Source of the DNA: Bacteroidota bacterium
GTDB taxonomy: Bacteria; Bacteroidota; Bacteroidia; Chitinophagales; Saprospiraceae
Length of the DNA: 64,000 nt
Direction of reading: 5' to 3'
Assembly (NCBI GenBank): GCA_018222965.1
Contig: JAAEZH010000003.1
Span: forward strand, 148,478 to 212,477
The position numbers were made by a program, and so were the translations under genes. Shown here piece by piece: positions 27,865-36,455 of this stretch. How positions within the stretch are numbered: the first letter of the stretch is position 1; each line of letters begins with the position of its first letter. Under the pieces are notes generated by a model that did no database searches, was not told the DNA's origin, and saw nothing but the letters and a program-made list of their open reading frames with translations.

Positions 27865-27941
27865 TTGCCTGTGCGGCCACAGCCCCAAATCCAGATGAAT
27901 GCAATTGGTCGATAAGCCCTTCGATTATTCGCAAATTGGCT

Positions 27942-27981
27942 TACATTTGCGGCGGCAGGACACGTTCTGCCGCCATTTTTT
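27942..27981 (+). promoter_or_regulatory. Promoter and hairpin in the leader of the Ca2+/Na+ antiporter
   Basis: TACATTTG (27942-27949) fits the -7 element. Immediately after it GGCGGCAGGA (27951-27960) pairs with TTCTGCCGCC (27965-27974) around CACG, followed by ATTTTTT that ends at the ATG at 27982. The hairpin has the form of an intrinsic terminator for gldN but also covers the expected transcription start of the antiporter gene. Confidence 0.6.
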
Positions 27982-28914
27982 ATGGAATTATTACTACCAT
28001 TTTTACTATTAGCCGGGAGCCTTGCCGCTTTGCTTAAAGGATCCGATTGGTTCGTCAGTGCTGCCGAAGTCATTGGGAGAGCCTGGGGTATATCTCCCTT
28101 TATTATTGGAGTAACCATCGTTGCTTTCGGTACCTCTTTGCCAGAGCTGGCTTCATCCATTTCTGCGGTTCTGCTCGAAGAATCTTCTCTGGTTGCCGGT
28201 AATGTAATTGGTTCCAATATTACCAACATACTTCTGGTTCTTGGTCTGGTAGCCATTGTTGGTAAGGAAGTGCGCCTCGAATACCGGGTCATGGATCTCG
28301 ATATTCCTCTATTGGCAGGCTCTTCGCTCCTGCTGTACTTCGCTTTGAAGGATGGATATTTTTCCCTCGTGGAGGCAATTATTTTTCTCCTCGCTCTGGT
28401 GATATTTTTGCTAAATACCTTTAAAGGCGACTCCGAAAAGGAAAAGACTGAAAAAGTAAAAGCAGGCTGGAAACCATATGCCATGTTGTTGTTTGCCGGT
28501 CTGATGGTTTACCTGGGTGCCAATTATACCGTTCAGGCCATTCAGCAGCTCTCATCGGCATTTGGTATTGAGTCTGAGTTCTTTGCCTTGACCCTGGTTG
28601 CTTTAGGTACCTCCCTGCCGGAAGTCATGGTGAGTATTACAGCTGCCCGCAGAAATAATACAGCGATCGCTATTGGGAACGTGCTTGGATCCAACATCTT
28701 CAACACCTATGCCGTGATGGCCATTCCTTCCTTTTTTGGGGCGCTTGAAATTCCGGAAACCATCATGGATTTTAGCCTGCCCTTCATGGTTGGAGTAACG
28801 ATTGTCTTTGCCATCATTACCGTATCCAATAAAATCTCCCGTTGGGAAGGGGTTATGCTCGTCCTGTTTTACGGCTTTTTTCTGGGAGAACTCATGCGAA
28901 CAATTCTGGTGTAA
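27982..28914 (+). CDS. Calcium/sodium antiporter (YrbG/CaCA family)
   Basis: The 310-residue integral membrane protein has about ten helices and the two alpha-repeats of the CaCA superfamily: first GTSLPELASSISAVL with GNVIGSNITNILLVLGL, second GTSLPEVMVSITAARR with GNVLGSNIFNTYAVM. These residues bind Ca2+/Na+. The length matches YrbG. It sits alone after gldN, with a hairpin directly before its start codon. Confidence 0.93.
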   Translation: MELLLPFLLLAGSLAALLKGSDWFVSAAEVIGRAWGISPFIIGVTIVAFGTSLPELASSISAVLLEESSLVAGNVIGSNITNILLVLGLVAIVGKEVRLEYRVMDLDIPLLAGSSLLLYFALKDGYFSLVEAIIFLLALVIFLLNTFKGDSEKEKTEKVKAGWKPYAMLLFAGLMVYLGANYTVQAIQQLSSAFGIESEFFALTLVALGTSLPEVMVSITAARRNNTAIAIGNVLGSNIFNTYAVMAIPSFFGALEIPETIMDFSLPFMVGVTIVFAIITVSNKISRWEGVMLVLFYGFFLGELMRTILV

Positions 28915-29027
28915 ATCATATATTTATTACCGAAGCCGTTTAATCCTTACCAGTAGCAATAGTTTGCGGATCGATTTTTCGCAATTATATCCATCTAAAC
29001 AGCCAGCCATTATCAAATATGCTGATT

Positions 29028-29732
29028 ATGAGCCAACGATTTAGTATACCTGTATTACTGGTTTTTTCTTTACTTATTCCCTTTCGGGGAATGGCGCAAG
29101 CACCTTTGGAAGCCGGGGTTTATCTGGGAGCTGTGAATTATCTCGGAGATCTGGCCGAACAGGTAACTTTTGTGGAAACAAATGCAGCTTATGGAGTCTA
29201 TACTCGCTGGAATCCGATAAAAAAGCTTGGCATCAAAACGAGTTTGCTGGCGGGCAGACTTTCGGGCGATGATCGCAATTCTCCACGACTCATAAAAAGA
29301 GCTTTTCGCTTTTCAACACCATTCTGGTCTGCCAATTTACAACTTGAGATCATCCCGCTTGCCAGGCGCAGCTATGTATCTCCCCTCCATTTTAAAGGAG
29401 GCGTTCAGCCTTATTTAACCGGCGGTATTGGATATACTTATGCCAATACCGTAGTTGATTATTCCGAAAGTCCGGTAGAAGCCTTGAAAACACCTTTCCC
29501 GGAGCCGGGTGATATCTCTACTTTTTTCAATACTTCATTTGGTGGCGGCTTGCGTTTAGACCTTTGGGAGCACTGGTCCATTATTTTTGAAGGAAATTGG
29601 TGGTATGTGTATTCCGACTTGCTTGATGGCGTAAGCCTCAACGGTCGCTCGGATCGCAACGACTGGTATATCACAGCTGGTGTTATGGTTTCTTATCATT
29701 TTGGCGGACGAACCATTTGTCCAAGTTTTTAA
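29028..29732 (+). CDS. DUF6089-like outer membrane beta-barrel (PorG-like)
   Basis: The 234-residue product has a signal peptide (MSQRFSIPVLLVFSLLIPFR, ending GMAQ) and the N-terminal EAGVYLGAVNYLGDL pattern typical of DUF6089 proteins, followed by alternating strands and a terminal aromatic strand (WYITAGVMVSYHFGG). This family includes and resembles the T9SS outer membrane protein PorG. Whether this copy is PorG or a relative cannot be decided by eye. An in-frame ATG at 29019 would add three residues. It is followed by ybaB. Confidence 0.75.
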   Translation: MSQRFSIPVLLVFSLLIPFRGMAQAPLEAGVYLGAVNYLGDLAEQVTFVETNAAYGVYTRWNPIKKLGIKTSLLAGRLSGDDRNSPRLIKRAFRFSTPFWSANLQLEIIPLARRSYVSPLHFKGGVQPYLTGGIGYTYANTVVDYSESPVEALKTPFPEPGDISTFFNTSFGGGLRLDLWEHWSIIFEGNWWYVYSDLLDGVSLNGRSDRNDWYITAGVMVSYHFGGRTICPSF

Positions 29733-29766
29733 ATACTTCTGGGCTCTTTTTTCACTGCGAATCCTG

Positions 29767-29774
29767 TACCTTTG
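29767..29774 (+). promoter_or_regulatory. Predicted -7 element of ybaB
   Basis: TACCTTTG followed by C, an exact TAnnTTTG match, lies 72 bp before the ybaB ATG. Confidence 0.6.
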
Positions 29775-29845
29775 CCCGGCTGTCGAACTTTTTACCCAGA
29801 CAGCGTTATATCCTGGTAAAGATTACCAAACAAAAACTTTTTACC

Positions 29846-30163
29846 ATGCTTGAGTCCTTATTTGGAAATATGGAAGAGCGCCAGGCTGAAATGAAAGCCA
29901 AACTGGCCGCTATTACGGTGGAAGCAGAAGCGGGAGATGGTGCTGTAAAAGTCAGCGCAAACGGATTGCGTCAAATTACCAATTTGAATATCGATCCGGA
30001 AAAAGTAAATCTCGATGACATGGAGCAATTGGAAGACCTGCTTCTGGTTGCTGTAAACCGGGCCATTGACGCCGCTGCCGAGAAAGAAGCTGAAGAAGCG
30101 CAAAATATGGTTAAAGGCATCATGCCTCCGGGTATGGATGGTTTGTCGGGCCTCTTTGGTTGA
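29846..30163 (+). CDS. YbaB/EbfC family nucleoid-associated protein
   Basis: The start at ATG 29846 gives 105 residues, the normal family length; the frame is open further upstream, but the promoter at 29767 lies inside that extension. The sequence shows the family pattern: an N-terminal helix rich in Glu/Met/Lys (MEERQAEMKAKLAAITVEAE), the strand region DGAVKVSANGLRQITNLNID and a C-terminal helix ending in a Met/Gly/Pro-rich tail. YbaB proteins bind DNA as dimers. The usual partner genes recR/dnaX are not adjacent. Confidence 0.88.
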   Translation: MLESLFGNMEERQAEMKAKLAAITVEAEAGDGAVKVSANGLRQITNLNIDPEKVNLDDMEQLEDLLLVAVNRAIDAAAEKEAEEAQNMVKGIMPPGMDGLSGLFG

Positions 30164-30267
30164 TTTCTGCCAACCGACAAATCCAGACAAGGCAAACCGA
30201 AATAAACTATTGGCCGATTCGTTCATGTATCGGTATTCAAATTAATTAGCTCGAAAACTGGCTGGAA

Positions 30268-31515
30268 ATGAGATTCATCTTCCTCATTGTTCTTTTTTGT
30301 TCTCCCTTTGTTCTCCTGGCTCAACCGACGGCCGGACTGATCGCCTATTATAATTTTGACGAAGACAATGGGAGTGTGGTCGACCAGACCGGAAACTTGT
30401 CAAATAACGGGATCACGGATATCTCTACCTACGAATGCGGGGTTTTGGATAAAGCCATTCGATTCAATGGCATCGATGAATCGGTTTTGATCGAAGGATC
30501 TTTTGTCATCAATAACTTTGAGACAGAAGACCTGACACTCAGTTTTTACTTCAAAGCTCTAAACAGCCAGCAGGTTCAGACGCAGACTATCATGAGCAAA
30601 CGGGAAGATTGTAGTAATTCCAATGCTTTTGCGGTACGATATACTCCAACTTCCAACTTTCTGAATGTGATCTTTACCGAAAATGCCGGCTTGTCGGGTT
30701 CTGTTTCTGCTCAGTTGGATCCCAATTATTGCTGGCATCATATTGTGATCATGCGTGAAGGGCGGGATGTTATCCTCTTCGCCGATGGAGTAGAGATGGC
30801 ACGTACGACAACCCCCAGTCGGGTAGACCTGACCAATGAAAATGTACCCTTTACTTTTGGGGCTTCTTCCTGTCAAATTACAGACGGGCGGTTTGAGGGA
30901 TTACTGGATGAGGTGCGTTTGTACGATCGGGCTTTGGAACCTACCGAACTCGAGTCTCTTTATTATCGTCCGGATCAAATTCTGAATGGCTTCATCAATG
31001 TGAATATCCCAAAGGATACAACCGTTTATCTGGGGAATACGGTGCAAGCCAATATTACCAATACCTGCAACGACGACATTTTCTGGTATCCCGATGAAGG
31101 CATTAATAATACCATGATCTCTAACCCGATCATTGAGCCTCAGGAGACTACCACCTACTTCCTCGAAACCACGGATCAATTTGGTTGTGTGTCGCTGGAT
31201 TCATTTAAGATAAATGTCATTGACCCTTCACAGTTGGAGTGTACGGCTTTCCTGCCTAATGCTTTTACGCCAAATGATGACGGTCTCAACGATCTTTTTG
31301 GTATTGATAATCCGTTTGCCATGACAGATTTTGTGTCGCTTGAGGTTTTTGACCGCTGGGGCAATCGGGTATTTTTTACCGATGATCCTTTTATTCGCTG
31401 GAATGGCTTTTACCGGTCTACAGCTGTAAACCCCGACATCTACGTGTACAAAGTGATTTACCGTTGTGATGGGGAGGACCAGGCACAGACAGGAAGTGTG
31501 AAGATTATTCGATAA
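30268..31515 (+). CDS. LamG-domain secreted protein with gliding-type (type B) C-terminal domain
   Basis: The 415-residue protein has a signal peptide (MRFIFLIVLFCSPFVLLAQ), a LamG/concanavalin-like domain at about 20-230 (LIAYYNFDEDNGSVVDQTGN, LDEVRLYDRALEPTELESLY), a PKD-like stretch near 245-320 (PKDTTVYLGNTVQANI, TTTYFLETTDQFGC) and a T9SS type B sorting domain (LPNAFTPNDDGLNDLF, LEVFDRWGNRVFF, DIYVYKV). It probably displays a carbohydrate-binding or adhesive module on the cell surface. It is monocistronic with a strong shared terminator. Confidence 0.9.
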   Translation: MRFIFLIVLFCSPFVLLAQPTAGLIAYYNFDEDNGSVVDQTGNLSNNGITDISTYECGVLDKAIRFNGIDESVLIEGSFVINNFETEDLTLSFYFKALNSQQVQTQTIMSKREDCSNSNAFAVRYTPTSNFLNVIFTENAGLSGSVSAQLDPNYCWHHIVIMREGRDVILFADGVEMARTTTPSRVDLTNENVPFTFGASSCQITDGRFEGLLDEVRLYDRALEPTELESLYYRPDQILNGFINVNIPKDTTVYLGNTVQANITNTCNDDIFWYPDEGINNTMISNPIIEPQETTTYFLETTDQFGCVSLDSFKINVIDPSQLECTAFLPNAFTPNDDGLNDLFGIDNPFAMTDFVSLEVFDRWGNRVFFTDDPFIRWNGFYRSTAVNPDIYVYKVIYRCDGEDQAQTGSVKIIR

Positions 31516-31546
31516 GAAAACAGGTTTTAGCCTTTCGGCGAAAAAG

Positions 31547-31580
31547 AAAAGCCGCTTCGGAATTCCGAAGCGGCTTTTTT
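31547..31580. terminator. Strong bidirectional terminator
   Basis: AAAAGCCGCTTCGG (31547-31560) pairs perfectly with CCGAAGCGGCTTTT (from 31565) around AATT, with A- and T-runs on the outer sides. It serves the LamG gene and the convergent rho gene. Confidence 0.95.
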
Positions 31581-31611
31581 TATATCAATATTCGGCGAAA
31601 GCCGGAAAATT

Positions 31612-33270
31612 TTATCCATTCATACCAGCGAGAAACTCCTCATTGCTGGATGTGTGTATCAATTGCTTACGCAGGAACTCCATAGCTTCATCCGGCTTCA
31701 TATCGTCCAGATGGTTACGTAGGATGATCATGCGCTGGAGCGTGTTGCGGTCAAGCAGCAGATCTTCGCGACGGGTGCTGGACTTGGTAAGGTCGACAGC
31801 CGGATAGATACGCTTGTTGGCAAGCGTGCGATCGAGCTGCAACTCCATGTTGCCGGTACCTTTAAATTCTTCGAAGATGACACCGTCCATTTTGGAACCG
31901 GTATCGATAAGAGCTGTAGCCAGAATGGTGAGCGAGCCACCATCTTCGATATTACGAGCTGCACCAAAGAATTTCTTCGGTTTGTGGAGTGCATTTGCTT
32001 CCACACCACCGGAGAGTACTTTACCGGAAGCCGGAGCTACCGTGTTATACGCTCGTGCAAGACGGGTGATAGAATCCAGCAGGATAACTACATCGTGCCC
32101 ACATTCTACGAGGCGCTTCGCTTTTTCCAGAACGATACCGGCCACGCGAACGTGATTGTCGGCAGGTTCGTCGAAAGTAGATGCAACTACTTCGGCGTTT
32201 ACGCTACGCTTCATGTCTGTAACCTCCTCCGGACGCTCGTCAACAAGCAGAACGATGAGGTAACATTCAGGGTGGTTTTTAGCAATCGCGTTGGCAATGT
32301 CCTTCAACAGGAATGTTTTACCCGTTTTAGGTTGTGCCACGATCAAACCACGCTGTCCTTTTCCAATTGGGGTAAACAGATCGATGGTACGCATACCCAG
32401 ATCCTTACCGGTTGGTGAAGAAGCGATGCTGAATTTCTCATTTGGGAAAAGCGGCGTCAGGTAATCAAAAGGAACCCGGTCGCGGATATCTTTTGAATCG
32501 AGGCCGTTGATCTTCGAGACACGCAGGAGCGCAAAATACTTTTCGCCTTCCTTTGGGGGGCGAATAGCTCCTTTTACAGTATCACCCGTTTTCAGGCCAA
32601 AAAGTTTGATCTGAGAAGGAGATACATAAATGTCGTCGGGAGAAGTCAGGTAATTATAGTCAGACGAACGCAGGAAACCGTAGCCATCAGGCATCATTTC
32701 GAGGATGCCTTCTCCTTCAATTACGCCATCGAGTTCGATGTCGAAATTGCTGGGTTTGCCTCCGCGCTGGCGATTGTCATTACGGTCTTTACTACCGCCG
32801 CGTTGGCGATTGTTTCCGCGAGGGTTGTCGTTGTTATTGCTGCGAGAGCTGTCATTGCTTTTTCCACGGTTGGAATCTTTGTTCTCGTCGCGTTTGGGAG
32901 CATTGTCCTGATTAGACTCGCTTCCTTTGTCTTTTTGATCAGACGAATCGTCTTTTTTGGGTTGCTCCTCTTTTTTAGGAGCGCGTCCGCGACCAGCACT
33001 TTTAGTTGGCTTGTCGCTGGAAGACCGGCGTTTTTGACGGGCGTCGGATGATTTTTGATCGGAATTGTCGGATGTGCTTTTTTTGCCATTAGATTTGGCA
33101 GCAGGGGCGGCTTCTTTCTTGGCTCCTTCGCCTGAAATAGCTTGAAAATCAAGGATCTTGTAAATTAAGTCTTGTTTGTTTAAGCGCTTGTAACCCTTAA
33201 TCCCTAACGATTCTGCTACTTCCCGGAGTTCCGGTACCAGCATATCGTTTAATTGCAGGATGTCGTACAT
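31612..33270 (-). CDS. rho: Transcription termination factor Rho with disordered insertion
   Basis: Rho is the hexameric RNA helicase that ends transcription and enforces polarity. I start at [10 protein letters not shown] (ATG 33270), giving 552 residues; upstream frame extension has no family match. Residues 1-45 are the Rho N-domain. About 47-175 is a low-complexity region rich in Lys, Ser, Asn, Asp, Arg and Gly with RGG-like pieces. The RNA-binding OB fold begins near 178 ([17 protein letters not shown]), and the ATPase has Walker [11 protein letters not shown] and [12 protein letters not shown] similar disordered insertion in Bacteroides Rho is reported to drive condensate formation. Confidence 0.95.
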   Translation of the reverse strand: MYDILQLNDMLVPELREVAESLGIKGYKRLNKQDLIYKILDFQAISGEGAKKEAAPAAKSNGKKSTSDNSDQKSSDARQKRRSSSDKPTKSAGRGRAPKKEEQPKKDDSSDQKDKGSESNQDNAPKRDENKDSNRGKSNDSSRSNNNDNPRGNNRQRGGSKDRNDNRQRGGKPSNFDIELDGVIEGEGILEMMPDGYGFLRSSDYNYLTSPDDIYVSPSQIKLFGLKTGDTVKGAIRPPKEGEKYFALLRVSKINGLDSKDIRDRVPFDYLTPLFPNEKFSIASSPTGKDLGMRTIDLFTPIGKGQRGLIVAQPKTGKTFLLKDIANAIAKNHPECYLIVLLVDERPEEVTDMKRSVNAEVVASTFDEPADNHVRVAGIVLEKAKRLVECGHDVVILLDSITRLARAYNTVAPASGKVLSGGVEANALHKPKKFFGAARNIEDGGSLTILATALIDTGSKMDGVIFEEFKGTGNMELQLDRTLANKRIYPAVDLTKSSTRREDLLLDRNTLQRMIILRNHLDDMKPDEAMEFLRKQLIHTSSNEEFLAGMNG

Positions 33271-33655
33271 ATTAAGTTTAATTAAAGCGTTGTAGTTGAA
33301 ACCAAATTTTGGTTGGATAAATGTAGAATTGCACCCAAAGGGCAGTTTTGCAGACCCAATGACCACTTAAATTCCTTTTGTTAGCTAGTGATAAAGACTT
33401 GGAATTAGTGGAAATTGTGGAAGAGCAGGAATGCGATTCTAAGAAAGTGGATTTACTAGAAACACACCTATGCTCGGTGTGCGTTTGATGCGCCAAAAAT
33501 ACACTTATTTTTTAAATCCAAGTAGTATCTTTGCAAAATCTTATTTAAATGACACATAAAAGGCATAAAAGGTTTTATCATAGCCCGGAAAATTGTCTTT
33601 TTTGTGCCTGATGTACGCTTAAAACGAAGATCAGAAAGAAAAATTATCACCTTAG
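33271..33655. other. Divergent rho-serS spacer
   Basis: This 385-bp region carries a serS promoter element at 33526 and an inverted repeat AACCAAA/TTTGGTT (33300-33314) just upstream of rho, which could be an autoregulatory site. I see no gene in it. Confidence 0.5.
33526..33533 (+). promoter_or_regulatory. Predicted -7 element of serS
   Basis: TATCTTTG followed by C matches the consensus and implies a leader of about 117 nt before the serS ATG. Confidence 0.6.
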
Positions 33656-34933
33656 ATGTTAGAAATTCCTATTATCCGGAACGAAAAGGAGCGAGTATTA
33701 GACGGACTTCGTCTGCGCAATTGGAAAGAGGACCAGCTCCATGTTGTAGATGATGTCCTCGAATTGGATGAAAAACGCCGCAAACTCAAAACGGAATCCG
33801 ATGAGTTGGCAGCAACCTCCAATCAAAAGTCAAAAGAAATCGGAGCTTTATTTAAATCCGGCAATCGGGAAGAAGCAGAAAAACTGCGGGCAGAAGTAGC
33901 AGCGTCTAAAGAAACAGCCAAAGAGCTGGCAGAGGAACTGCGTACCACTACCGAAAAAATGCAGGAGTTGTTGTACATGCTGCCAAATGTACCCAACAAG
34001 AGTGTGCCTGCCGGATCAGCAGATACGGATAATGAGGTTTTTAAAGCCTGGCCGGAACCGCTGCCGGAGATGGATGAATCGGCACTGCCTCACTGGGAAC
34101 TCGCCAAAAAATATGAATTGTTTGACCTGGATCTTGGATCCAAGCTTACCGGTGCCGGATTTCCGGTTTATACCGGGCAGGGAGCCAAACTCCAGCGTGC
34201 TTTGATTAGTTTCTTCCTGGATGAAGCCACGGCTGCCGGATACAAAGAATACATTACTCCTTTGATGGTAAATGAGGATACTGCAAGGGGTACGGGACAA
34301 CTTCCGGATAAAGAGGGCCAGATGTATTATGTAGAAAAAGACGATTTGTACCTGATCCCAACGGCAGAAGTACCTGTGACCAATGTTTACCGCGACGTCA
34401 TATTAGAGGAATCTGATTTCCCCATTCGCATGTGTGGGTATACGCCTTGTTTCCGGCGGGAAGCCGGATCTTATGGTGCTCATGTACGTGGTTTGAACCG
34501 GGTTCATCAGTTTGACAAGGTCGAAATCGTACAGGTAGCGCATCCGGGAAAGTCTTATGAGGTGCTGCAGCAAATGTTGGATCATGTGGAAGGACTTTTG
34601 AATAAATTAGAACTCCCATATCGTATTTTGCGTTTATGTGGTGGGGATTTGACCTTTGCATCTGCCCTTACATTCGACTTTGAGGTGTATTCTGCTGCGC
34701 AGAAACGCTGGTTGGAAGTAAGTTCTGTATCAAACTTTGAGACCTTTCAGTCCAATCGCCTGAAGTTGCGGTATCGGTCTGATAATGGAAATCAGCTGGC
34801 ACATACCTTAAATGGCAGTGCTTTGGCGCTTCCGCGAATTGTAGCAGCGCTCCTCGAGAACAATCAGGAGAAAGAAGGGATTCGGATTCCCGGTGTATTA
34901 CAAGCTTACACCGGTTTTGATAAAATTGGTTAA
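33656..34933 (+). CDS. serS: Seryl-tRNA synthetase
   Basis: This class II synthetase charges tRNA-Ser. The 425-residue protein has the N-terminal antiparallel coiled-coil arm (about 28-105, starting near VVDDVLELDEKRRKLKTESD) and a catalytic domain with motif 2 (CFRREAGSYGAHVRGLNRVHQF) and motif 3 (NGSALALPRIVAALLENNQ). Length and order are standard. A zinc peptidase gene starts 28 bp downstream and may be co-transcribed. Confidence 0.97.
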   Translation: MLEIPIIRNEKERVLDGLRLRNWKEDQLHVVDDVLELDEKRRKLKTESDELAATSNQKSKEIGALFKSGNREEAEKLRAEVAASKETAKELAEELRTTTEKMQELLYMLPNVPNKSVPAGSADTDNEVFKAWPEPLPEMDESALPHWELAKKYELFDLDLGSKLTGAGFPVYTGQGAKLQRALISFFLDEATAAGYKEYITPLMVNEDTARGTGQLPDKEGQMYYVEKDDLYLIPTAEVPVTNVYRDVILEESDFPIRMCGYTPCFRREAGSYGAHVRGLNRVHQFDKVEIVQVAHPGKSYEVLQQMLDHVEGLLNKLELPYRILRLCGGDLTFASALTFDFEVYSAAQKRWLEVSSVSNFETFQSNRLKLRYRSDNGNQLAHTLNGSALALPRIVAALLENNQEKEGIRIPGVLQAYTGFDKIG

Positions 34934-34961
34934 GTCGTTAAAAGAAAATAAATAGAACCAA

Positions 34962-35654
34962 ATGGTTGGAGAGTATTATGTGTACATGGCTATTGCCGGC
35001 GTCCTTTCGCTGGTCGGGGCCTTTGTAAGCAACAGGCTTAAAAGCAAGTTTAAGAAATACAGCAAAGTCGGTTTGCAAAACGGGATGAGTGGCGCCGAAG
35101 TGGCTCGTGCCATGTTGCAGCACTATGGCATTCACGATGTGAATATTGTGCGCGGACAGGGCATGTTGACAGATCATTACAATCCGGCGACCAAGACGGT
35201 GTCTTTGAGTCCGCCGGTGCATGATGGCCGCAGTGTAGCTGCTGCTGCCGTAGCTGCCCACGAATGTGGTCACGCCGTGCAGCACGATCAGTCTTACAGT
35301 ATGCTTCAGATGCGTTCGGCATTGGTGCCTATAGTAAGTGTTGCCGCACGGGCGCAACAATGGTTGTTGTTGGGAGCCTTTTTGTTACTTAATCAGTTTC
35401 CGGCTCTGATGCTGGTGACTATCATTGCCTTTGCGCTAACGACCTTATTTTCATTCATCACCCTGCCGGTCGAGTTTGACGCCAGTAAGCGTGCGCTGGT
35501 TTGGTTGGATGAAAGTGGTACAACACGAAGTGGTGGCGAACATGAAGGAGCAAAAGATGCGCTTTGGTGGGCCGCTATGACCTATGTATCAGCAGCACTG
35601 TCTTCATTGGTCATGTTGCTCTACCTGGTATTGCGTTATGCATCCAGCGACTAG
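34962..35654 (+). CDS. Zinc metallopeptidase, YugP-type membrane protein
   Basis: The 230-residue membrane protein carries the zinc motif His100-Glu-x-x-His104 (AAHECGHAVQHD), an N-terminal membrane helix, and further hydrophobic segments after residue 115 and at the C-terminus. The motif and NPATKTVSLSPPVHDGRSVAA region are typical of the neutral zinc metallopeptidase family related to YugP. Its substrate is unknown. It lies between serS and frr, both translation genes, 28 bp after serS. Confidence 0.9.
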   Translation: MVGEYYVYMAIAGVLSLVGAFVSNRLKSKFKKYSKVGLQNGMSGAEVARAMLQHYGIHDVNIVRGQGMLTDHYNPATKTVSLSPPVHDGRSVAAAAVAAHECGHAVQHDQSYSMLQMRSALVPIVSVAARAQQWLLLGAFLLLNQFPALMLVTIIAFALTTLFSFITLPVEFDASKRALVWLDESGTTRSGGEHEGAKDALWWAAMTYVSAALSSLVMLLYLVLRYASSD

Positions 35655-35790
35655 AAATTGCGAATTCGGGACAGAAACCTCTGGATGCTCCTGTTCCGGA
35701 TTTTGCACAAATTGTAAATTAGATTAACTTTAGAGCGCTTAAAGTCGTAAGCGACAATAGCGTTTTCCAAAAATTGAATACTTTATTTTT

Positions 35791-36354
35791 ATGGAGGAAG
35801 ATTTAGAATTAGAGCTCGAAGCAGCCAAAGAGGGCATGGAGCATGCCATAAAGCATTTGAAAGAGGAGTTGGTGAAAATTCGAGCCGGAAAAGTTTCTCC
35901 CGATCTTGTTAGTGGCATTCTTGTAGATTATTATGGTTCTCCTACTCCGGTTGGCCAGGTGGCTAATATAGCTGTTTCAGATTCCAAAACCCTCGTTATC
36001 CAACCCTGGGAAAAATCCATGTTGGCTGTTATAGAAAAGGGTATCTTTGAAGCTAACCTGGGGATTACCCCGATGAATAATGGGGAAACAGTGATGATCA
36101 TCATGCCTCCGCTTACGGAAGACCGGCGGAAACAGTTGGTGAAAAATGCCAAATCACTGGGAGAAGATGCCAAAGTAAGTTTGAGAAGTGTGCGCCACAA
36201 GGCAATGGATGCTATTAAGAAAGCTAAAAATGATGGTTATCCGGAAGATGCTGCCAAACGGAAAGAAGGCGAAGTAGATGATATGACTAAGTCCTTCGGC
36301 GCGCAAGTTGATAAACTGGTTGAAGCCAAGGATAAAGATATAATGACTATCTAA
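35791..36354 (+). CDS. frr: Ribosome recycling factor
   Basis: RRF splits post-termination ribosomes together with EF-G. The 187-residue protein has the family's helical hairpin ends and core blocks: KIRAGKVSPDLVSGILVDYY near the N-terminus, QPWEKSMLAVIEKGI, and the C-terminal VRHKAMDAIKKAKNDG with EDAAKRKEGEVDDMTK. Length is normal. pyrH, which often precedes it, is not here. A hairpin terminator follows. Confidence 0.96.
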   Translation: MEEDLELELEAAKEGMEHAIKHLKEELVKIRAGKVSPDLVSGILVDYYGSPTPVGQVANIAVSDSKTLVIQPWEKSMLAVIEKGIFEANLGITPMNNGETVMIIMPPLTEDRRKQLVKNAKSLGEDAKVSLRSVRHKAMDAIKKAKNDGYPEDAAKRKEGEVDDMTKSFGAQVDKLVEAKDKDIMTI

Positions 36355-36411
36355 GATTTACCCTAACTCTTAAATCCTACCAACTTTTATAAAGTTGAAT
36401 TAGTATGAAGT

Positions 36412-36443
36412 AGGCCCGGAAGATTTATCATCCGGGCCTTTTT
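36412..36443 (+). terminator. Terminator after frr
   Basis: AGGCCCGGA (36412-36420) pairs with TCCGGGCCT (36431-36439), loop of 10 nt, followed by TTTTTGTTTTTG. It lies between frr and the convergent porX. Confidence 0.9.
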
Positions 36444-36455
36444 GTTTTTGACCAC

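Noticed and set aside
32721-33152. 143-codon frame antiparallel or shifted to the Rho insertion
   Set aside because: It is a shifted-frame shadow of the low-complexity Rho segment.
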